Origin: Chromatiales bacterium
Lineage (GTDB): Bacteria > Pseudomonadota > Gammaproteobacteria > SpSt-1174
Direction of reading: 5' to 3'
Assembly: GCA_014762505.1 (NCBI GenBank)
Contig: JABURS010000042.1
Location: 82,877-146,876, forward strand
Length of the DNA stretch: 64,000 nt
Shown one piece after another: positions 41,078 to 53,456 of the stretch. The position numbers and the translations under genes were made by a program. The notes below the pieces were generated by a model. That model had not been told where the DNA came from. It saw nothing but the letters and a program-made list of their open reading frames with translations, and did no database searches. Within the stretch, counting starts at the first letter, position 1; every line of letters starts with the position of its first letter.

Positions 41078-41383
41078 TCACGCCTCTCGAATTTCCGTGC
41101 CGATCGAATCGTTCACGCGCTCGCGTAATTCCTTGCCGGGTTTGAAATGCGGGACATATTTCCCCGGCAGCGCGACCGAATCGCCGGTCTTGGGATTCCG
41201 GCCCATGCGGGGCGGCCGGAAGTGTAGCGAAAAACTGCCAAAGCCCCGAATCTCGATACGCTCGCCACCAGCCAGCGCGTGGCTCATCTGTTCCAGCAGC
41301 GTCTTGACGGACAATTCCACATCCTTGTAGGCAAGATGACTCTGCTTGCGTGCAATGATGTCAATCAGATCCGACTTGGTCAT
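41078..41383 (-). CDS. ihfB: Integration host factor subunit beta
   Basis: A 101-residue HU/IHF-fold protein, the partner of IhfA. The arm signature [20 protein letters not shown] is intact. It follows rpsA after about 100 bases with a hairpin between, the classical rpsA-ihfB order. Both IHF genes lie in this 64-kb window. Confidence 0.96.
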   Translation of the reverse strand: MTKSDLIDIIARKQSHLAYKDVELSVKTLLEQMSHALAGGERIEIRGFGSFSLHFRPPRMGRNPKTGDSVALPGKYVPHFKPGKELRERVNDSIGTEIREA

Positions 41384-41446
41384 GATGCAACTGCCTCGGG
41401 CTCGCGAGTTCGAAGAATCGAATGCTTATCGGTGTTACCAGACAGA

Positions 41447-41472
41447 AAGGGGCCGGGATGACCCGGCCCCTT
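41447..41472 (-). terminator. Hairpin terminator after rpsA
   Basis: AAGGGGCCGGG and CCCGGCCCCTT form an 11-base perfect stem; on the minus strand the tail is TTTCTGTC, only moderately T-rich, so some read-through to ihfB is likely. Confidence 0.65.
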
Positions 41473-41483
41473 CGGCCAAAGAC

Positions 41484-43163
41484 TTACTTGTCTTCGCCGT
41501 CGCCCATCTGCTGCTTCAGGATGTCGCCCAGCGAGGTGGTCGCGGAGGAACCACTGGCGCTGTAATCCTGCATGACCTCGGCTTCCTCGGCCATGTCCTT
41601 CGCCTTGATGGACAGGCTGATGGCGCGGGTCTTGCGGTCGACACCGATGAACTTGGCTTCCACTTCGTCGCCGACGTTCAGGACGGAGCGGGCGTCTTCC
41701 ACGCGATCGCGGGACAGCTCGGAGGCACGCAGCACGCCCTCGATGCCGTCGCCCAGGTCGATGATGGCACCCTTGGCGTCGACTTCGCTGACCTTGCCGG
41801 TGACGATGCTGCCCTTGGCATGTTCGGCCACCCAGTTGGAGAAGGGATCCTTTTCCAGCTGCTTGATACCCAGCGAGATGCGCTCACGCTCGGGATCGAC
41901 CGACAGCACCACCGCCTCGATTTCCTCGCCCTTCTTGAAGTTGCGGATGGCGTCTTCGCCAGCCACGCTCCAGGAGATGTCGGAGAGGTGGATCAGGCCG
42001 TCGATGCCGCCGTCCAGGCCGACGAAGATACCGAAATCGGTGATCGACTTGATGACACCGGAGACCTTGTCGTTCTTGTTGTGGGTAGCGGCGAACTCTT
42101 CCCACGGATTGGTGCGGACCTGCTTCATGCCCAGGGAGATGCGACGACGTTCCTCGTCGATGTCCAGGATCATGACTTCCACTTCGTCGCCGACCTGGAC
42201 GATCTTGCCCGGGCTGACGTTCTTGTTGGTCCAGTCCATCTCGGACACGTGCACCAGGCCTTCCACGCCTTCTTCGATTTCCACGAAGCAGCCGTAGTCG
42301 GTGATGTTGGTGACCTTGCCGAACAGGCGGGTGCCTTCCGGGTAGCGGCGGGTGATATCGACCCACGGGTCTTCGCCCAGCTGCTTCAGGCCCAGGGAGA
42401 CGCGGTTGCGCTCGCGGTCGAACTTGAGGACCTTGACCTCGATCTCGTCACCGATGTTGACCACTTCGGAGGGATGCTTGACGCGCTTCCAGGCCATGTC
42501 GGTGATGTGCAGCAGGCCGTCGATGCCGCCCAGGTCGAGGAACGCACCGTAATCGGTGAGGTTCTTGACGATACCCGTGACGACCATGCCTTCCTGCAGG
42601 TTCTTGAGCAGTTCTTCGCGCTCGGCGCTGTATTCCTTCTCCACCACGGCGCGGCGGGAGACCACCACGTTGTTGCGGCGCGGATCCAGCTTGATGAGCT
42701 TGAATTCGAGTTCCTTGCCTTCCAGGTAGGCGGTATCGCGTACCGGACGCACATCGACCAGCGAACCCGGCAGGAATGCACGGATGTCCTGCAGGTCGAC
42801 GGTGAAACCACCCTTGACCTTGCCGCTGATCATGCCGCTGACGGTCTCGTCGGCCTCGAAGGCGCGCTCGAGTTCAGCCCAGGCCTTGGCACGCTTGGCC
42901 TTCTCGCGGGACAGGCGGGTCTCGCCGAAACCGTCCTCGACGGTATCCAGGGCGACCTCGACCACGTCACCGGGCTTGACGTCAACTTCGCCCTGCTCGT
43001 TGCGGAACTGCTCGGCGGGAATGACGCCTTCCGATTTCAGACCGGCGCTGACGATGACGAATTCCGAGGTGACATCGATCACGGTACCGGTGACGATGGC
43101 GCCCGGGCGCATCTCGGTGTGGGCCAGGCTTTCTTCGAAAAGCTGCGCGAAACTTTCACTCAT
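41484..43163 (-). CDS. rpsA: 30S ribosomal protein S1
   Basis: A 559-residue RNA-binding ribosomal protein with six S1 (OB-fold) repeats, needed to recruit mRNAs with weak or structured leaders. Repeats are visible through recurring ...[19 protein letters not shown] and [11 protein letters not shown]-like motifs; length matches the E. coli protein (557). It follows cmk as in most gammaproteobacteria and precedes ihfB. Confidence 0.98.
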   Translation of the reverse strand: MSESFAQLFEESLAHTEMRPGAIVTGTVIDVTSEFVIVSAGLKSEGVIPAEQFRNEQGEVDVKPGDVVEVALDTVEDGFGETRLSREKAKRAKAWAELERAFEADETVSGMISGKVKGGFTVDLQDIRAFLPGSLVDVRPVRDTAYLEGKELEFKLIKLDPRRNNVVVSRRAVVEKEYSAEREELLKNLQEGMVVTGIVKNLTDYGAFLDLGGIDGLLHITDMAWKRVKHPSEVVNIGDEIEVKVLKFDRERNRVSLGLKQLGEDPWVDITRRYPEGTRLFGKVTNITDYGCFVEIEEGVEGLVHVSEMDWTNKNVSPGKIVQVGDEVEVMILDIDEERRRISLGMKQVRTNPWEEFAATHNKNDKVSGVIKSITDFGIFVGLDGGIDGLIHLSDISWSVAGEDAIRNFKKGEEIEAVVLSVDPERERISLGIKQLEKDPFSNWVAEHAKGSIVTGKVSEVDAKGAIIDLGDGIEGVLRASELSRDRVEDARSVLNVGDEVEAKFIGVDRKTRAISLSIKAKDMAEEAEVMQDYSASGSSATTSLGDILKQQMGDGEDK

Positions 43164-43260
43164 GATTAGGTTAAACCTGCAATTAAAGAAGACTCGACAG
43201 CCGGCGCCTATCCCGCGCAGACCGGGTTTTCAACACACGATCCCTGACGTCCTGTCCGGA

Positions 43261-43941
43261 TCAACGAATGATTTGTCTCTCCCGCGCCAACGTGAGCACA
43301 CGGTCCATGACCGCTTCGATGGTCAGGCCCGTGGTGTCGACCTCGATGGCATCATCGGCGGGCCGCAGAGGCGCCACCGATCGATTCGCATCGCGCTCGT
43401 CGCGCTCGGCGATTTCGCGAAAAAGGGCGTGAAGATTAGCACTAACCCCTTGTTCTTTCAACTGGTTATAGCGCCTCTCGGCCCGTTCTTCCAGGCTCGC
43501 GGTGAGGAAGATCTTGAGGGGGGCATCGGGGAAGACCACGGTGCCCATGTCCCGCCCGTCGGCCACCAGGCCCGGGGCCTGCGCATAGGCCCGCTGGCGT
43601 GCCAGCAGGGCCTCGCGCACGGCCGGCAGCGCGGCCACCTGCGAGGCCATGTTGCCCACCGCCTCGGTGCGCAGGCGGCTGCCCACGGGTTCGCCCGCGT
43701 AGCGGATCTCGGGCTCGCCGCTGCCGTTGAGGGTGAATTCGGCGGGCAGCTCGCGCGCCAGGGCGGCCAGGGCCGGCTCGTCGCCGGCGGCGATGTCGTT
43801 CTCGAGGGCGCCGAAGGCCACCAGGCGATAGAGCGCCCCGGAGTCGAGGAAGTGCCAGCCCAGGCGCTCGGCGATCAGCCGGCTGATGGTGCCCTTGCCG
43901 GAGCCGCCCGGCCCGTCCAGCGTGATGACCGGCACGCTCAT
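43261..43941 (-). CDS. cmk: Cytidylate kinase
   Basis: Phosphorylates CMP and dCMP. The 226-residue protein begins MSVPVITLDGPGGSGKGTIS with a P-loop, and has VADGRDMGTVVFPDAPLKIF and RDERDANRSVAPLRPADDA as family landmarks. The ATG at 43941 overlaps the aroA stop as ATGA, so the two are translationally coupled. The much longer open frame upstream is spurious. Confidence 0.97.
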   Translation of the reverse strand: MSVPVITLDGPGGSGKGTISRLIAERLGWHFLDSGALYRLVAFGALENDIAAGDEPALAALARELPAEFTLNGSGEPEIRYAGEPVGSRLRTEAVGNMASQVAALPAVREALLARQRAYAQAPGLVADGRDMGTVVFPDAPLKIFLTASLEERAERRYNQLKEQGVSANLHALFREIAERDERDANRSVAPLRPADDAIEVDTTGLTIEAVMDRVLTLARERQIIR

Positions 43942-45254
43942 GCCGCCTCCACCTGGATGCCCAGCCCCACCCGCGCCGCCAGCTCGGCAAAGCCCGGGAA
44001 GGAGGTGTTCACGGTCGCGCAGTCGTGGACGGTGATGCCACCCGAGGCCCGCAGGGCCGCCATGGCAAAGGACATGGCGATGCGGTGGTCGTGGTGGCAC
44101 TGGATCTCGCCGCCGGTGAGCCGGCCGCCCTGGATGACGATGCCGTCGGCGGTGGGCCGGGCGTCGATGCCGCAGGCGACCAGCCCGTCGGCCATCACCT
44201 GGATGCGGTCGCTCTCCTTCACGCGCAGCTCCTCGGCCCCGGTAAGCACGGTCTCCCCTTCCGCGCAGGCCGCAGCCACGAACAGGGCGGGGAATTCGTC
44301 GATGGCCAGCGGGACCAGTTCCTCGGGGATGCGGATGCCGCGCAAGGGCGCGCTGCGCACCGTGAGGTCGGCCACCGGCTCGCCACCCACCTCGCGCTCG
44401 TTGCTGACGCGGATGTCCGCCCCCATCAGGCGCAGGATGTCGATCACGCCGGTGCGCGTGGGGTTCATGCCCACGTGTTCCAGGGTCAGCTCGGAGCCCT
44501 CGGCGATGGAGGCGCCGACCAGGAAGAAGGCCGCCGAGGAGATGTCGGCCGGCACGTCGATGCGCGCCGCGCGCAGCCGCCCGCCGCCGGTCAGGCACAC
44601 GCGGTTGCCCTCGCGGCGCACCGCGTAGCTGAAGCCGCTGAGCATGCGCTCGGTGTGATCGCGGGTGGGCGCGGGCTCGGTGACGCAGGTCTCGCCCTGG
44701 GCGTAGAGCCCGGCCAGCAGCACGCAGGATTTGACCTGGGCGCTGGCCACCGGCATGCGGTAGTCGATGCCCGCGAGCTGCCGGCCGCCGCGCACGCGCA
44801 GCGGCGGCGTGCCGCCCTCCTCCGTGGCCACGCTGGCGCCCATCTCGGTGAGCGGGTCGGTGACGCGGCGCATGGGCCGGCGCGACAGGGAGACATCGCC
44901 GGTCATGGTCACGTCGAAGGCCTGGCCGGCCATGAGTCCGGCCATCAGGCGCATGGAGGTGCCGGAGTTGCCCATGTAGAGCTCGCCGACGGGTGGTTTG
45001 AGACCGTGCAGGCCGACGCCGTGGATGGTCACGTTGCCGTCCATCGGGCCTTCGATCTGCACGCCCATGCTGCGGAAGGCGTTGAGGGTGGCGAGGCAGT
45101 CCTCGCCCTGCAGGAAGCCGCTCACCTCGGTGACGCCCTCGGCCAGCGAGCCCAGCATGATGGACCGGTGGGAGATGGACTTGTCGCCCGGCACGCGGAT
45201 ACGCCCCTTGAGACGGCCACCGCCCTGCAGCTTGAATCGAATCTCGTTGCTCAT
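43938..45254 (-). CDS. aroA: 3-phosphoshikimate 1-carboxyvinyltransferase (EPSP synthase, class II-like)
   Basis: Sixth step of the shikimate pathway: joins PEP and shikimate-3-phosphate. The 438-residue product has PGDKSISHRSIMLGSLAEG, SAQVKSCVLLAGL and HHDHRIAMSFAMAALR. The first two resemble class II enzymes (Agrobacterium CP4 and Bacillus type) rather than E. coli AroA. The PEP/glyphosate loop reads GNSGTSMRLMAG with glycine at the critical position, as in Bacillus. In Pseudomonas tyrA and aroA are fused; here they are separate, 44 bases apart. Start MSNEIRFK at 45254. Confidence 0.96.
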   Translation of the reverse strand: MSNEIRFKLQGGGRLKGRIRVPGDKSISHRSIMLGSLAEGVTEVSGFLQGEDCLATLNAFRSMGVQIEGPMDGNVTIHGVGLHGLKPPVGELYMGNSGTSMRLMAGLMAGQAFDVTMTGDVSLSRRPMRRVTDPLTEMGASVATEEGGTPPLRVRGGRQLAGIDYRMPVASAQVKSCVLLAGLYAQGETCVTEPAPTRDHTERMLSGFSYAVRREGNRVCLTGGGRLRAARIDVPADISSAAFFLVGASIAEGSELTLEHVGMNPTRTGVIDILRLMGADIRVSNEREVGGEPVADLTVRSAPLRGIRIPEELVPLAIDEFPALFVAAACAEGETVLTGAEELRVKESDRIQVMADGLVACGIDARPTADGIVIQGGRLTGGEIQCHHDHRIAMSFAMAALRASGGITVHDCATVNTSFPGFAELAARVGLGIQVEAA

Positions 45255-45298
45255 GGTTGAATCGGGTTTCCTGTAGCAGCGTCTGTCACGGCAGACGG

Positions 45299-46156
45299 TT
45301 ATCCGCAGAATCGGTCCCGTGCCGCCTTGGCGCGGGTGAAGATCTCGAGCAGGGCCTCGCCGTCGGCCGCCTCGATGGCGTCCTCGATCAGGCGCAGGTC
45401 TTCCTTGTAACGGGCCATCATGTCCAGCAGGGCCGAGCGGTTGGCGAGGCAGATGTCGCGCCACATCACCGGATCGCTGGAGGCGATGCGGGTGAAGTCG
45501 CGAAAGCCGCCGGCGGCATAGCGGAAGATCTCGTCGTTGTCGCGCATGCGCGCGAGGCTGTCCACCAGGCCGAAGGCCAGCATGTGCGGCAGGTGGCTGG
45601 TGGCGGCCAGCACCTCGTCGTGATGGGCCACCGACATGGATTCGACCACGGCACCGGCCGTCTCCCACATGGCGCGCACGCGGGCCACCGCCTGCTCGCC
45701 ACTCGTGGCCAGCGGGGTGAGAATCACCCGCCGCCCCTGGTACAGCGTGGCGAAGGCCGCCTCCACCCCGCTCTGCTCGGTGCCGGCGATGGGATGCCCC
45801 GGCACGAAGCCGGCCGGCAGCTCACCCCAGGCGGCCTGGGCGTCCAGCACCACGCTGGCCTTGGCGCTGCCCACGTCGGTGACGACCGCCTCCGGCGACA
45901 GCCCGGGGCGCATCGCCGCGAACACGGCGCGCATGGCCCCCAGCGGCACGGCCACCAGCACCATGTCCGCCCCCGTCACGGCCTCTGCCGGGTCGTGCGT
46001 GTAGCGGTCGATCACACCCAGCGCCACCGCACGGTCGAGGTTGGCCTGGTTGCGTCCGCAGCCCACTACCTCGCGGCAGGCGCCGCCCTGGCGCAGGGCC
46101 AGTGCCAGCGACCCGCCGATAAGACCGACGCCAATGATGGCCAGGCGTTCGATCAT
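45299..46156 (-). CDS. tyrA: Prephenate/arogenate dehydrogenase
   Basis: Oxidative decarboxylation of prephenate (or arogenate) toward tyrosine. The 285-residue enzyme has an N-terminal Rossmann motif (LAIIGVGLIGGSLALAL) and the catalytic-histidine region FVPGHPIAGTEQSGVEAA, with SHLPHMLAFGLVD further on. It lacks a chorismate mutase domain. Its ATG overlaps the hisC stop by four bases. Confidence 0.96.
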   Translation of the reverse strand: MIERLAIIGVGLIGGSLALALRQGGACREVVGCGRNQANLDRAVALGVIDRYTHDPAEAVTGADMVLVAVPLGAMRAVFAAMRPGLSPEAVVTDVGSAKASVVLDAQAAWGELPAGFVPGHPIAGTEQSGVEAAFATLYQGRRVILTPLATSGEQAVARVRAMWETAGAVVESMSVAHHDEVLAATSHLPHMLAFGLVDSLARMRDNDEIFRYAAGGFRDFTRIASSDPVMWRDICLANRSALLDMMARYKEDLRLIEDAIEAADGEALLEIFTRAKAARDRFCG

Positions 46157-47274
46157 GCGCCGCGCACCTTCGCCAGGGCCGCCAGCACGCGTTCGTTCTG
46201 CTTGCTCGTGCCCACGGTGACACGCAGGTGGTTCGGCAGGCCATAGTTGCCCACGGGGCGCACGATCACGCCCTCGCGCAGCAGGGCCTGGTAGACACCG
46301 CCGGCGTCCGCCCCGACGTCGATGCAGAGGAAGTTGCCGACGGAGGGGATATAGCCCCAGCCGCGCGCCTCGCAGCCGGCCACCAGCTGGGCCAGGCCCT
46401 CGCGGTTGACCCGCACGCTCTCGGCCACGTGTTCGCGGTCGCCGAGCGCAGCCACGGCCGCGGCCTGGGCGATGAGGCTGGTGTTGAAGGGTTGGCGCAC
46501 GCGGTTGAGCACGTCGGCCACCTGCGGGCTGGAGACCGCGTAGCCGATGCGCAGGCCGGCCAGGCCATAGATCTTGGAGAAGGTACGCGTGACGATCAGG
46601 TTCGGGTAGCGCCCGACCCAGGCCATGCCGTCCGGGTAGGCGGCCTCCTCCACGTATTCGAAGTAGGCCTCGTCCAGCACCACGATCACCGATTCCGGCA
46701 CGAGGTCGAGAAACGCCTCCAGCGCGTCGCGGGTCAGCCAGGTGCCCGTGGGGTTGTTCGGGTTGGCGATGAAGATCACGCGCGTCTCCGCGTTGATCAG
46801 GTCCGCGATGGCGTCCAGATCGTGACCGTGCGGCATGGCGTGGTCGGCCGGATTGGCGCGGGCCACGCGGGCGGTGGCGCCCACCGCCTGGGTGACGATG
46901 GGATACACGGCAAAGGCGTGTTCGGAGAAGATGGCCTCGCGCCCGGGTGCCAGCCAGGCCCGCGCCACCAGCTCCAGAATCTCGTTGGAGCCGTTGCCCA
47001 GGGTGATCTGCGCCGGGCCCGCCCCGGTGTGCGTCGCCAGGGCCGCCTTGAGCGCAAAGCCGTTGCCGTCCGGGTAGAAGGAGATGCCCTCGATCACGCC
47101 GCGCGCGGCGTCCATGGCCCGCAGGCTCGGGCCCAGCGGGTTCTCGTTGGAGGCGAGCTTCACCGAGCCGGTGATGCCCAGCTCGCGCTCCAGCTCCTCG
47201 ATGGGCTTGCCCGGCTGGTACGGGGTCAGCTGTCTCACGCCCGGCAGGGCCAGTTCGATGTAGTCACAGGTCAC
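46153..47274 (-). CDS. hisC: Histidinol-phosphate/aromatic aminotransferase
   Basis: A 373-residue PLP aminotransferase of the HisC2 type, which in this gene order is thought to serve aromatic amino-acid synthesis as well as histidine. The PLP lysine is in TRTFSKIYGLAGLRIGY; KLASNENPLGPS and FIANPNNPTGTWL are family motifs. I chose the GTG at 47274 ((M)TCDYIELALPGV), which matches the family start, with GAGG about ten bases upstream. An ATG at 47337 would add 21 residues read through a strong hairpin. Confidence 0.94.
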   Translation of the reverse strand: MTCDYIELALPGVRQLTPYQPGKPIEELERELGITGSVKLASNENPLGPSLRAMDAARGVIEGISFYPDGNGFALKAALATHTGAGPAQITLGNGSNEILELVARAWLAPGREAIFSEHAFAVYPIVTQAVGATARVARANPADHAMPHGHDLDAIADLINAETRVIFIANPNNPTGTWLTRDALEAFLDLVPESVIVVLDEAYFEYVEEAAYPDGMAWVGRYPNLIVTRTFSKIYGLAGLRIGYAVSSPQVADVLNRVRQPFNTSLIAQAAAVAALGDREHVAESVRVNREGLAQLVAGCEARGWGYIPSVGNFLCIDVGADAGGVYQALLREGVIVRPVGNYGLPNHLRVTVGTSKQNERVLAALAKVRGA

Positions 47275-47294
47275 GTTATCGATACCTCGAAAGC

Positions 47295-47322
47295 CCGACC
47301 GCCGCCCGGAGGCGGCGGTCGG
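47295..47322 (-). other. Perfect 12-bp hairpin with UNCG-type loop before hisC
   Basis: CCGACCGCCGCC (47295-47306) and GGCGGCGGTCGG (47311-47322) form an uninterrupted GC-rich stem. In the mRNA the loop is C-UCCG-G, which fits the extra-stable UNCG tetraloop pattern. No T-run follows, so it is not a typical terminator. It lies between the pheA stop and the preferred hisC GTG. Confidence 0.7.
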
Positions 47323-47345
47323 TGGAAAATCCTGCATGCCGCCGC

Positions 47346-48437
47346 CTAGAGCACCGCGTGCGGGTAGGAACCCAGCACCTTCACCAGATCGGCCTCCCCG
47401 CGCAGTGCGGCCAGCGCCTCCCTGAGCTTCGGCTCGCTGGCGTGGCCCTCCACATCCAGGAAGAAGACGTACTCCCAGTTCACGCAGTGCGAGGGGCGCG
47501 ACTCGATGCGCGTCATGCTCACGCCGGCGCGGGCCAGGGGCTCCAACAGGCGGTACAGCGAGCCCGGACGGTTGCGCATGGAGACCAGCAGCGAGGTCTT
47601 GTCGCGCCCGCTGGGCGCCACCGACTGGCGGCCGATGACTAGAAAGCGCGTGGTGTTGTCCGGGTGATCCTCGATGTTGCGCTGCAGGATCGCCAGGCCA
47701 TAGGGCTCGGCCGCGGTCTCGCCGGCGATGGCCGCGGCACCGCTCTCCCTGCTCGCCCGGCGCGCGGCCTCGGCGTTGCTGTTCACCGCAATCCGCTCGG
47801 CCTGCGGCAGGTGCGCATCCAGCCACTCGCGGCACTGCGCCAGCGACTGCGCATGCGAGTACACACGCTCGACCTGCTCGATCTGGACATCCTGCCCGAG
47901 CAGGTGCTGATGGATACGCAGCTCGACCTCGCCGCAGATCTTCAGCGGCGATTCCATGAACATGTCCAGGGTGTGGTTGACCACGCCCTCAGTGGAATTC
48001 TCGATCGGCACCACGCCGTACTGGCAGCCGCCGGACTCCACCTCGCGGAAGACCTCGTCGATCGCGCCCAGCGGCGTGGTGCTCACGGAATGGCCGAAAT
48101 GCTTGTAGGCCGCCGCCTGGGTGAAGGTCCCCTCGGGGCCCAGATAGGCGATATTGAGCGGCTGCTCCAGGGCCAGGCAGGCGGACATGACCTCGCGAAA
48201 CAGCCGCGCCATCTCCTCGCCCGACAGCGGCCCCGGGTTGTCGTCGCGCACCTTGCGCAGGATCTGCGCCTCACGCTCGGGGCGGTAGAACTCCACATCC
48301 ACACCCGGCTCGGCCTCGCGCTTCACGCGCGCCACGTCCTGGGCACAGCGCGCGCGCTCGCTGATGAGCGTGAGCAGCTCGGCATCGATGGCATCGATGC
48401 GTTCGCGTATCGGCTTGAGCGGATCCTGATCGGTCAT
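47346..48437 (-). CDS. pheA: Bifunctional chorismate mutase/prephenate dehydratase
   Basis: Converts chorismate to prephenate and on to phenylpyruvate. The 363-residue protein has an AroQ chorismate mutase domain (residues 5-90, IRERIDAIDAELLTLISERA), a dehydratase domain (NIAYLGPEGTFTQAAAYKHF, VVPIENSTEGVVNHTLD) and a C-terminal ACT regulatory domain with the ESRPSH motif, so feedback inhibition by phenylalanine is expected. It lies nine bases after serA. Confidence 0.97.
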   Translation of the reverse strand: MTDQDPLKPIRERIDAIDAELLTLISERARCAQDVARVKREAEPGVDVEFYRPEREAQILRKVRDDNPGPLSGEEMARLFREVMSACLALEQPLNIAYLGPEGTFTQAAAYKHFGHSVSTTPLGAIDEVFREVESGGCQYGVVPIENSTEGVVNHTLDMFMESPLKICGEVELRIHQHLLGQDVQIEQVERVYSHAQSLAQCREWLDAHLPQAERIAVNSNAEAARRASRESGAAAIAGETAAEPYGLAILQRNIEDHPDNTTRFLVIGRQSVAPSGRDKTSLLVSMRNRPGSLYRLLEPLARAGVSMTRIESRPSHCVNWEYVFFLDVEGHASEPKLREALAALRGEADLVKVLGSYPHAVL

Positions 48438-48446
48438 GCGTTCTTC

Positions 48447-49610
48447 TTAGATTACTCGGACGTTCATTACACCGTCGATGCGACGTATGGTCTCCACCAC
48501 CTCGTCATCGATCCCGCTTTCCACGTCGACCAGGGTATAGGCCAGCTCACCCTTCGACTCGTTGAGCATGTGGACGATGTTCAGCCCACCGCGCCCGAGG
48601 TCGTGCGAGATCTGTCCCACCATGTCGGGCCGGTTGGCGTTCACCACCGCCAGGCGCGCCGCACCCTGTCGCGGCAACACCACCTGCGGGAAATTCACCG
48701 CGTTGACGATGTTGCCGTTCTCCAGGTAGTCGCGCAGCTGTTCGGCCACCATCACCGCGCAGTTGTCCTCCGCCTCTGCGGTGGAGGCGCCCAGGTGCGG
48801 CAGGGCAATCACGCCCGGACGTCCCTGCAGGTGGCTGGCGGGAAAGTCGCAGACATAGGCATGCACCCGGCCCGCCTCGATCGCCTCCAGCACGGCCGCC
48901 TCGTCCACGATACCGGGCCGCGCGAAGTTGAGGATCACCACCCCCTCGCGCATGTCACGCAGGCGTTCGCGGCTGATCATGTGCCGGGTGGCCTCGACCA
49001 GCGGCACGTGAAAGGTGACGAAATCGGCGCGCGTGAGCACCTCCGCCACCGTGGTGGCCTGCTCCACGTCGGAGGACAGCTGCCAGGCGCGTTCCACCGT
49101 GATGCGCGGATCATAGCCGATCACGCGCATGCCCAGCGCACGTGCGGCATTGGCCACCTGCACGCCGATGGCCCCCAGGCCGATGACGCCGAGCACGCGC
49201 CCCGGCAGCTCGAAGCCGGCGAACTGCTTCTTGCCCGCCTCCACCTCGCGATGAATCGCCTCGTCGCTGCCGGCCAGCTGTCGCGCATAGTCCCAGGCCG
49301 GGCAGAGGTTGCGCGCGGCGATCAGCATGCCGGCGATCACCAGTTCCTTCACCGCGTTGGCGTTCGCTCCCGGGGCGTTGAACACCGGGATGCCCAGGGC
49401 GCTCAGGCGCTCCACCGGGATGTTGTTCACGCCGGCGCCCGCCCGGCCCACGGCCTTGAGGCCCGGCGGGATATCCATGGCGTGCATGTCGAAGGAACGC
49501 AGCAGGATGGCGTCGGGGTTGGTGAAGTCCGAGGCCACCTCGTAGCGCTCGCGCGGCAGGCGCTCGAGCCCCTTCACCGAGATGTTGTTGAGCGTGCGTA
49601 CCTTGAACAT
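48447..49610 (-). CDS. serA: D-3-phosphoglycerate dehydrogenase, short ACT-type
   Basis: First step of serine synthesis from 3-phosphoglycerate. The 387-residue enzyme has a Rossmann motif VIGLGAIGVQVANAARALGM, the substrate loop GRAGAGVNNIPVE, the catalytic histidine in LPHLGASTAEAEDN, and a C-terminal ACT domain (NIVHMLNESKGELAYTLVDV). The usual DVFxxEP segment with the catalytic glutamate is replaced by VCDFPASH, a feature I associate with a shorter SerA family. It lies between serC and pheA, so two serine genes are next to each other. Confidence 0.92.
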   Translation of the reverse strand: MFKVRTLNNISVKGLERLPRERYEVASDFTNPDAILLRSFDMHAMDIPPGLKAVGRAGAGVNNIPVERLSALGIPVFNAPGANANAVKELVIAGMLIAARNLCPAWDYARQLAGSDEAIHREVEAGKKQFAGFELPGRVLGVIGLGAIGVQVANAARALGMRVIGYDPRITVERAWQLSSDVEQATTVAEVLTRADFVTFHVPLVEATRHMISRERLRDMREGVVILNFARPGIVDEAAVLEAIEAGRVHAYVCDFPASHLQGRPGVIALPHLGASTAEAEDNCAVMVAEQLRDYLENGNIVNAVNFPQVVLPRQGAARLAVVNANRPDMVGQISHDLGRGGLNIVHMLNESKGELAYTLVDVESGIDDEVVETIRRIDGVMNVRVI

Positions 49611-49637
49611 GGCCTGCCCCCGCCCGGCCCGCTGCCG

Positions 49638-50720
49638 TCAGCCGCAGCGCTGCTCGAAGTCGGCCATGAACTCGACCAGCCGATCGACGCCCGCCTCCGG
49701 CATGGCGTTGTAGATGCTCGCGCGCATGCCGCCCACCGAGCGATGGCCCTTGAGGGTGAGCAGACCGATCTCCCGGGCCTCGCTCAGGAACTGCGCATCC
49801 AGTGAGGGATCTGCCAGCGTGAAGGGCACGTTCATCCAGGAGCGCGAGGCCGGCTCGACCGGGTTGGCGTAGAACGGTGAATTGTCGATGGCCGCATACA
49901 GCTTGTCCGCCTTGCGGCGGTTGATCTCGGCCATGGCCGGCAGGCCGCCCTGCTCGCGGATCCACTCGAACACCAGCCCCGCCAGGTACCAGGCGTAGGT
50001 CGGCGGCGTGTTGTACATGGAGTCGTTCTCGGCGTGCACGGCGTAATCGAACATGGTCGGCGTGCCGGGCAGGGTCTCGCCGATCAGGTCCTCGCGCACG
50101 ATCACCAGCGTGAGCCCGGCCGGACCGACATTCTTCTGCGCACCGGCGTAGATCAGGCCGAACTTCGACACATCGATGGGCCGGGAGAGGATGGTCGAGG
50201 ACATGTCGGCCACCAGCGGCACGTCACCGGTCTCGGGGATCCACGAGAACTCCACGCCGCCGATGGTCTCGTTGGGCGTGTAGTGCAGGTAGGCCGCCTC
50301 GGGGTTCGTCTGCCAGGTCGCGAAGGCCGGCACGCTGTTGAAACCGTCCGCCTCGCTGCTCGCCACCACGTTCACCTCGCCGTAGCGTTTTGCCTCGGCG
50401 ATGGCCTTCTTCGACCAGGCCCCGGTATTGACGTAGTCGGCACCCTTCTTCCCGCGCAGCAGGTTCATCGGCACCATGGCGAACTGGGCGCTGGCCCCGC
50501 CCTGCAGGAACAGCACCTTGTAATTGGCGGGAATACCCATGATCTCGCGCAGGGTGGCCTCGGCCTGCTCGGCGATGGACATGTATTCCTTGCCGCGATG
50601 GCTCATCTCCATCACGGACATGCCGCTGCCCTGCCAGTCCAGCATCTCGTCGCGTGCGCGCTGAAGCACGGCTTCCGGCAGCATGGCCGGCCCGGCACTG
50701 AAGTTATAGGGTCGTGACAT
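49638..50720 (-). CDS. serC: Phosphoserine aminotransferase
   Basis: Second step of serine synthesis, and also used for pyridoxine precursor synthesis. The 360-residue PLP enzyme begins MSRPYNFSAGPAMLP. It has the PLP lysine in LIYAGAQKNVGPAGLTLV and the family segment GHRSVGGMRASIYNAMP near the end. The ATG at 50720 was chosen over a TTG five codons upstream. It follows gyrA after 32 bases, as in Pseudomonas. Confidence 0.97.
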   Translation of the reverse strand: MSRPYNFSAGPAMLPEAVLQRARDEMLDWQGSGMSVMEMSHRGKEYMSIAEQAEATLREIMGIPANYKVLFLQGGASAQFAMVPMNLLRGKKGADYVNTGAWSKKAIAEAKRYGEVNVVASSEADGFNSVPAFATWQTNPEAAYLHYTPNETIGGVEFSWIPETGDVPLVADMSSTILSRPIDVSKFGLIYAGAQKNVGPAGLTLVIVREDLIGETLPGTPTMFDYAVHAENDSMYNTPPTYAWYLAGLVFEWIREQGGLPAMAEINRRKADKLYAAIDNSPFYANPVEPASRSWMNVPFTLADPSLDAQFLSEAREIGLLTLKGHRSVGGMRASIYNAMPEAGVDRLVEFMADFEQRCG

Positions 50721-50752
50721 CGTGTGTCTCGTCAATCCGTCCAGTTGGGAAA

Positions 50753-53377
<2,625 letters not shown>

Positions 53378-53456
53378 CGTTGGGGATCAGCTCGATTGGC
53401 TTATTTGATTATGAAGCGGAAATCCTACCATACGCCGCCCACTACGTCATTGGATG

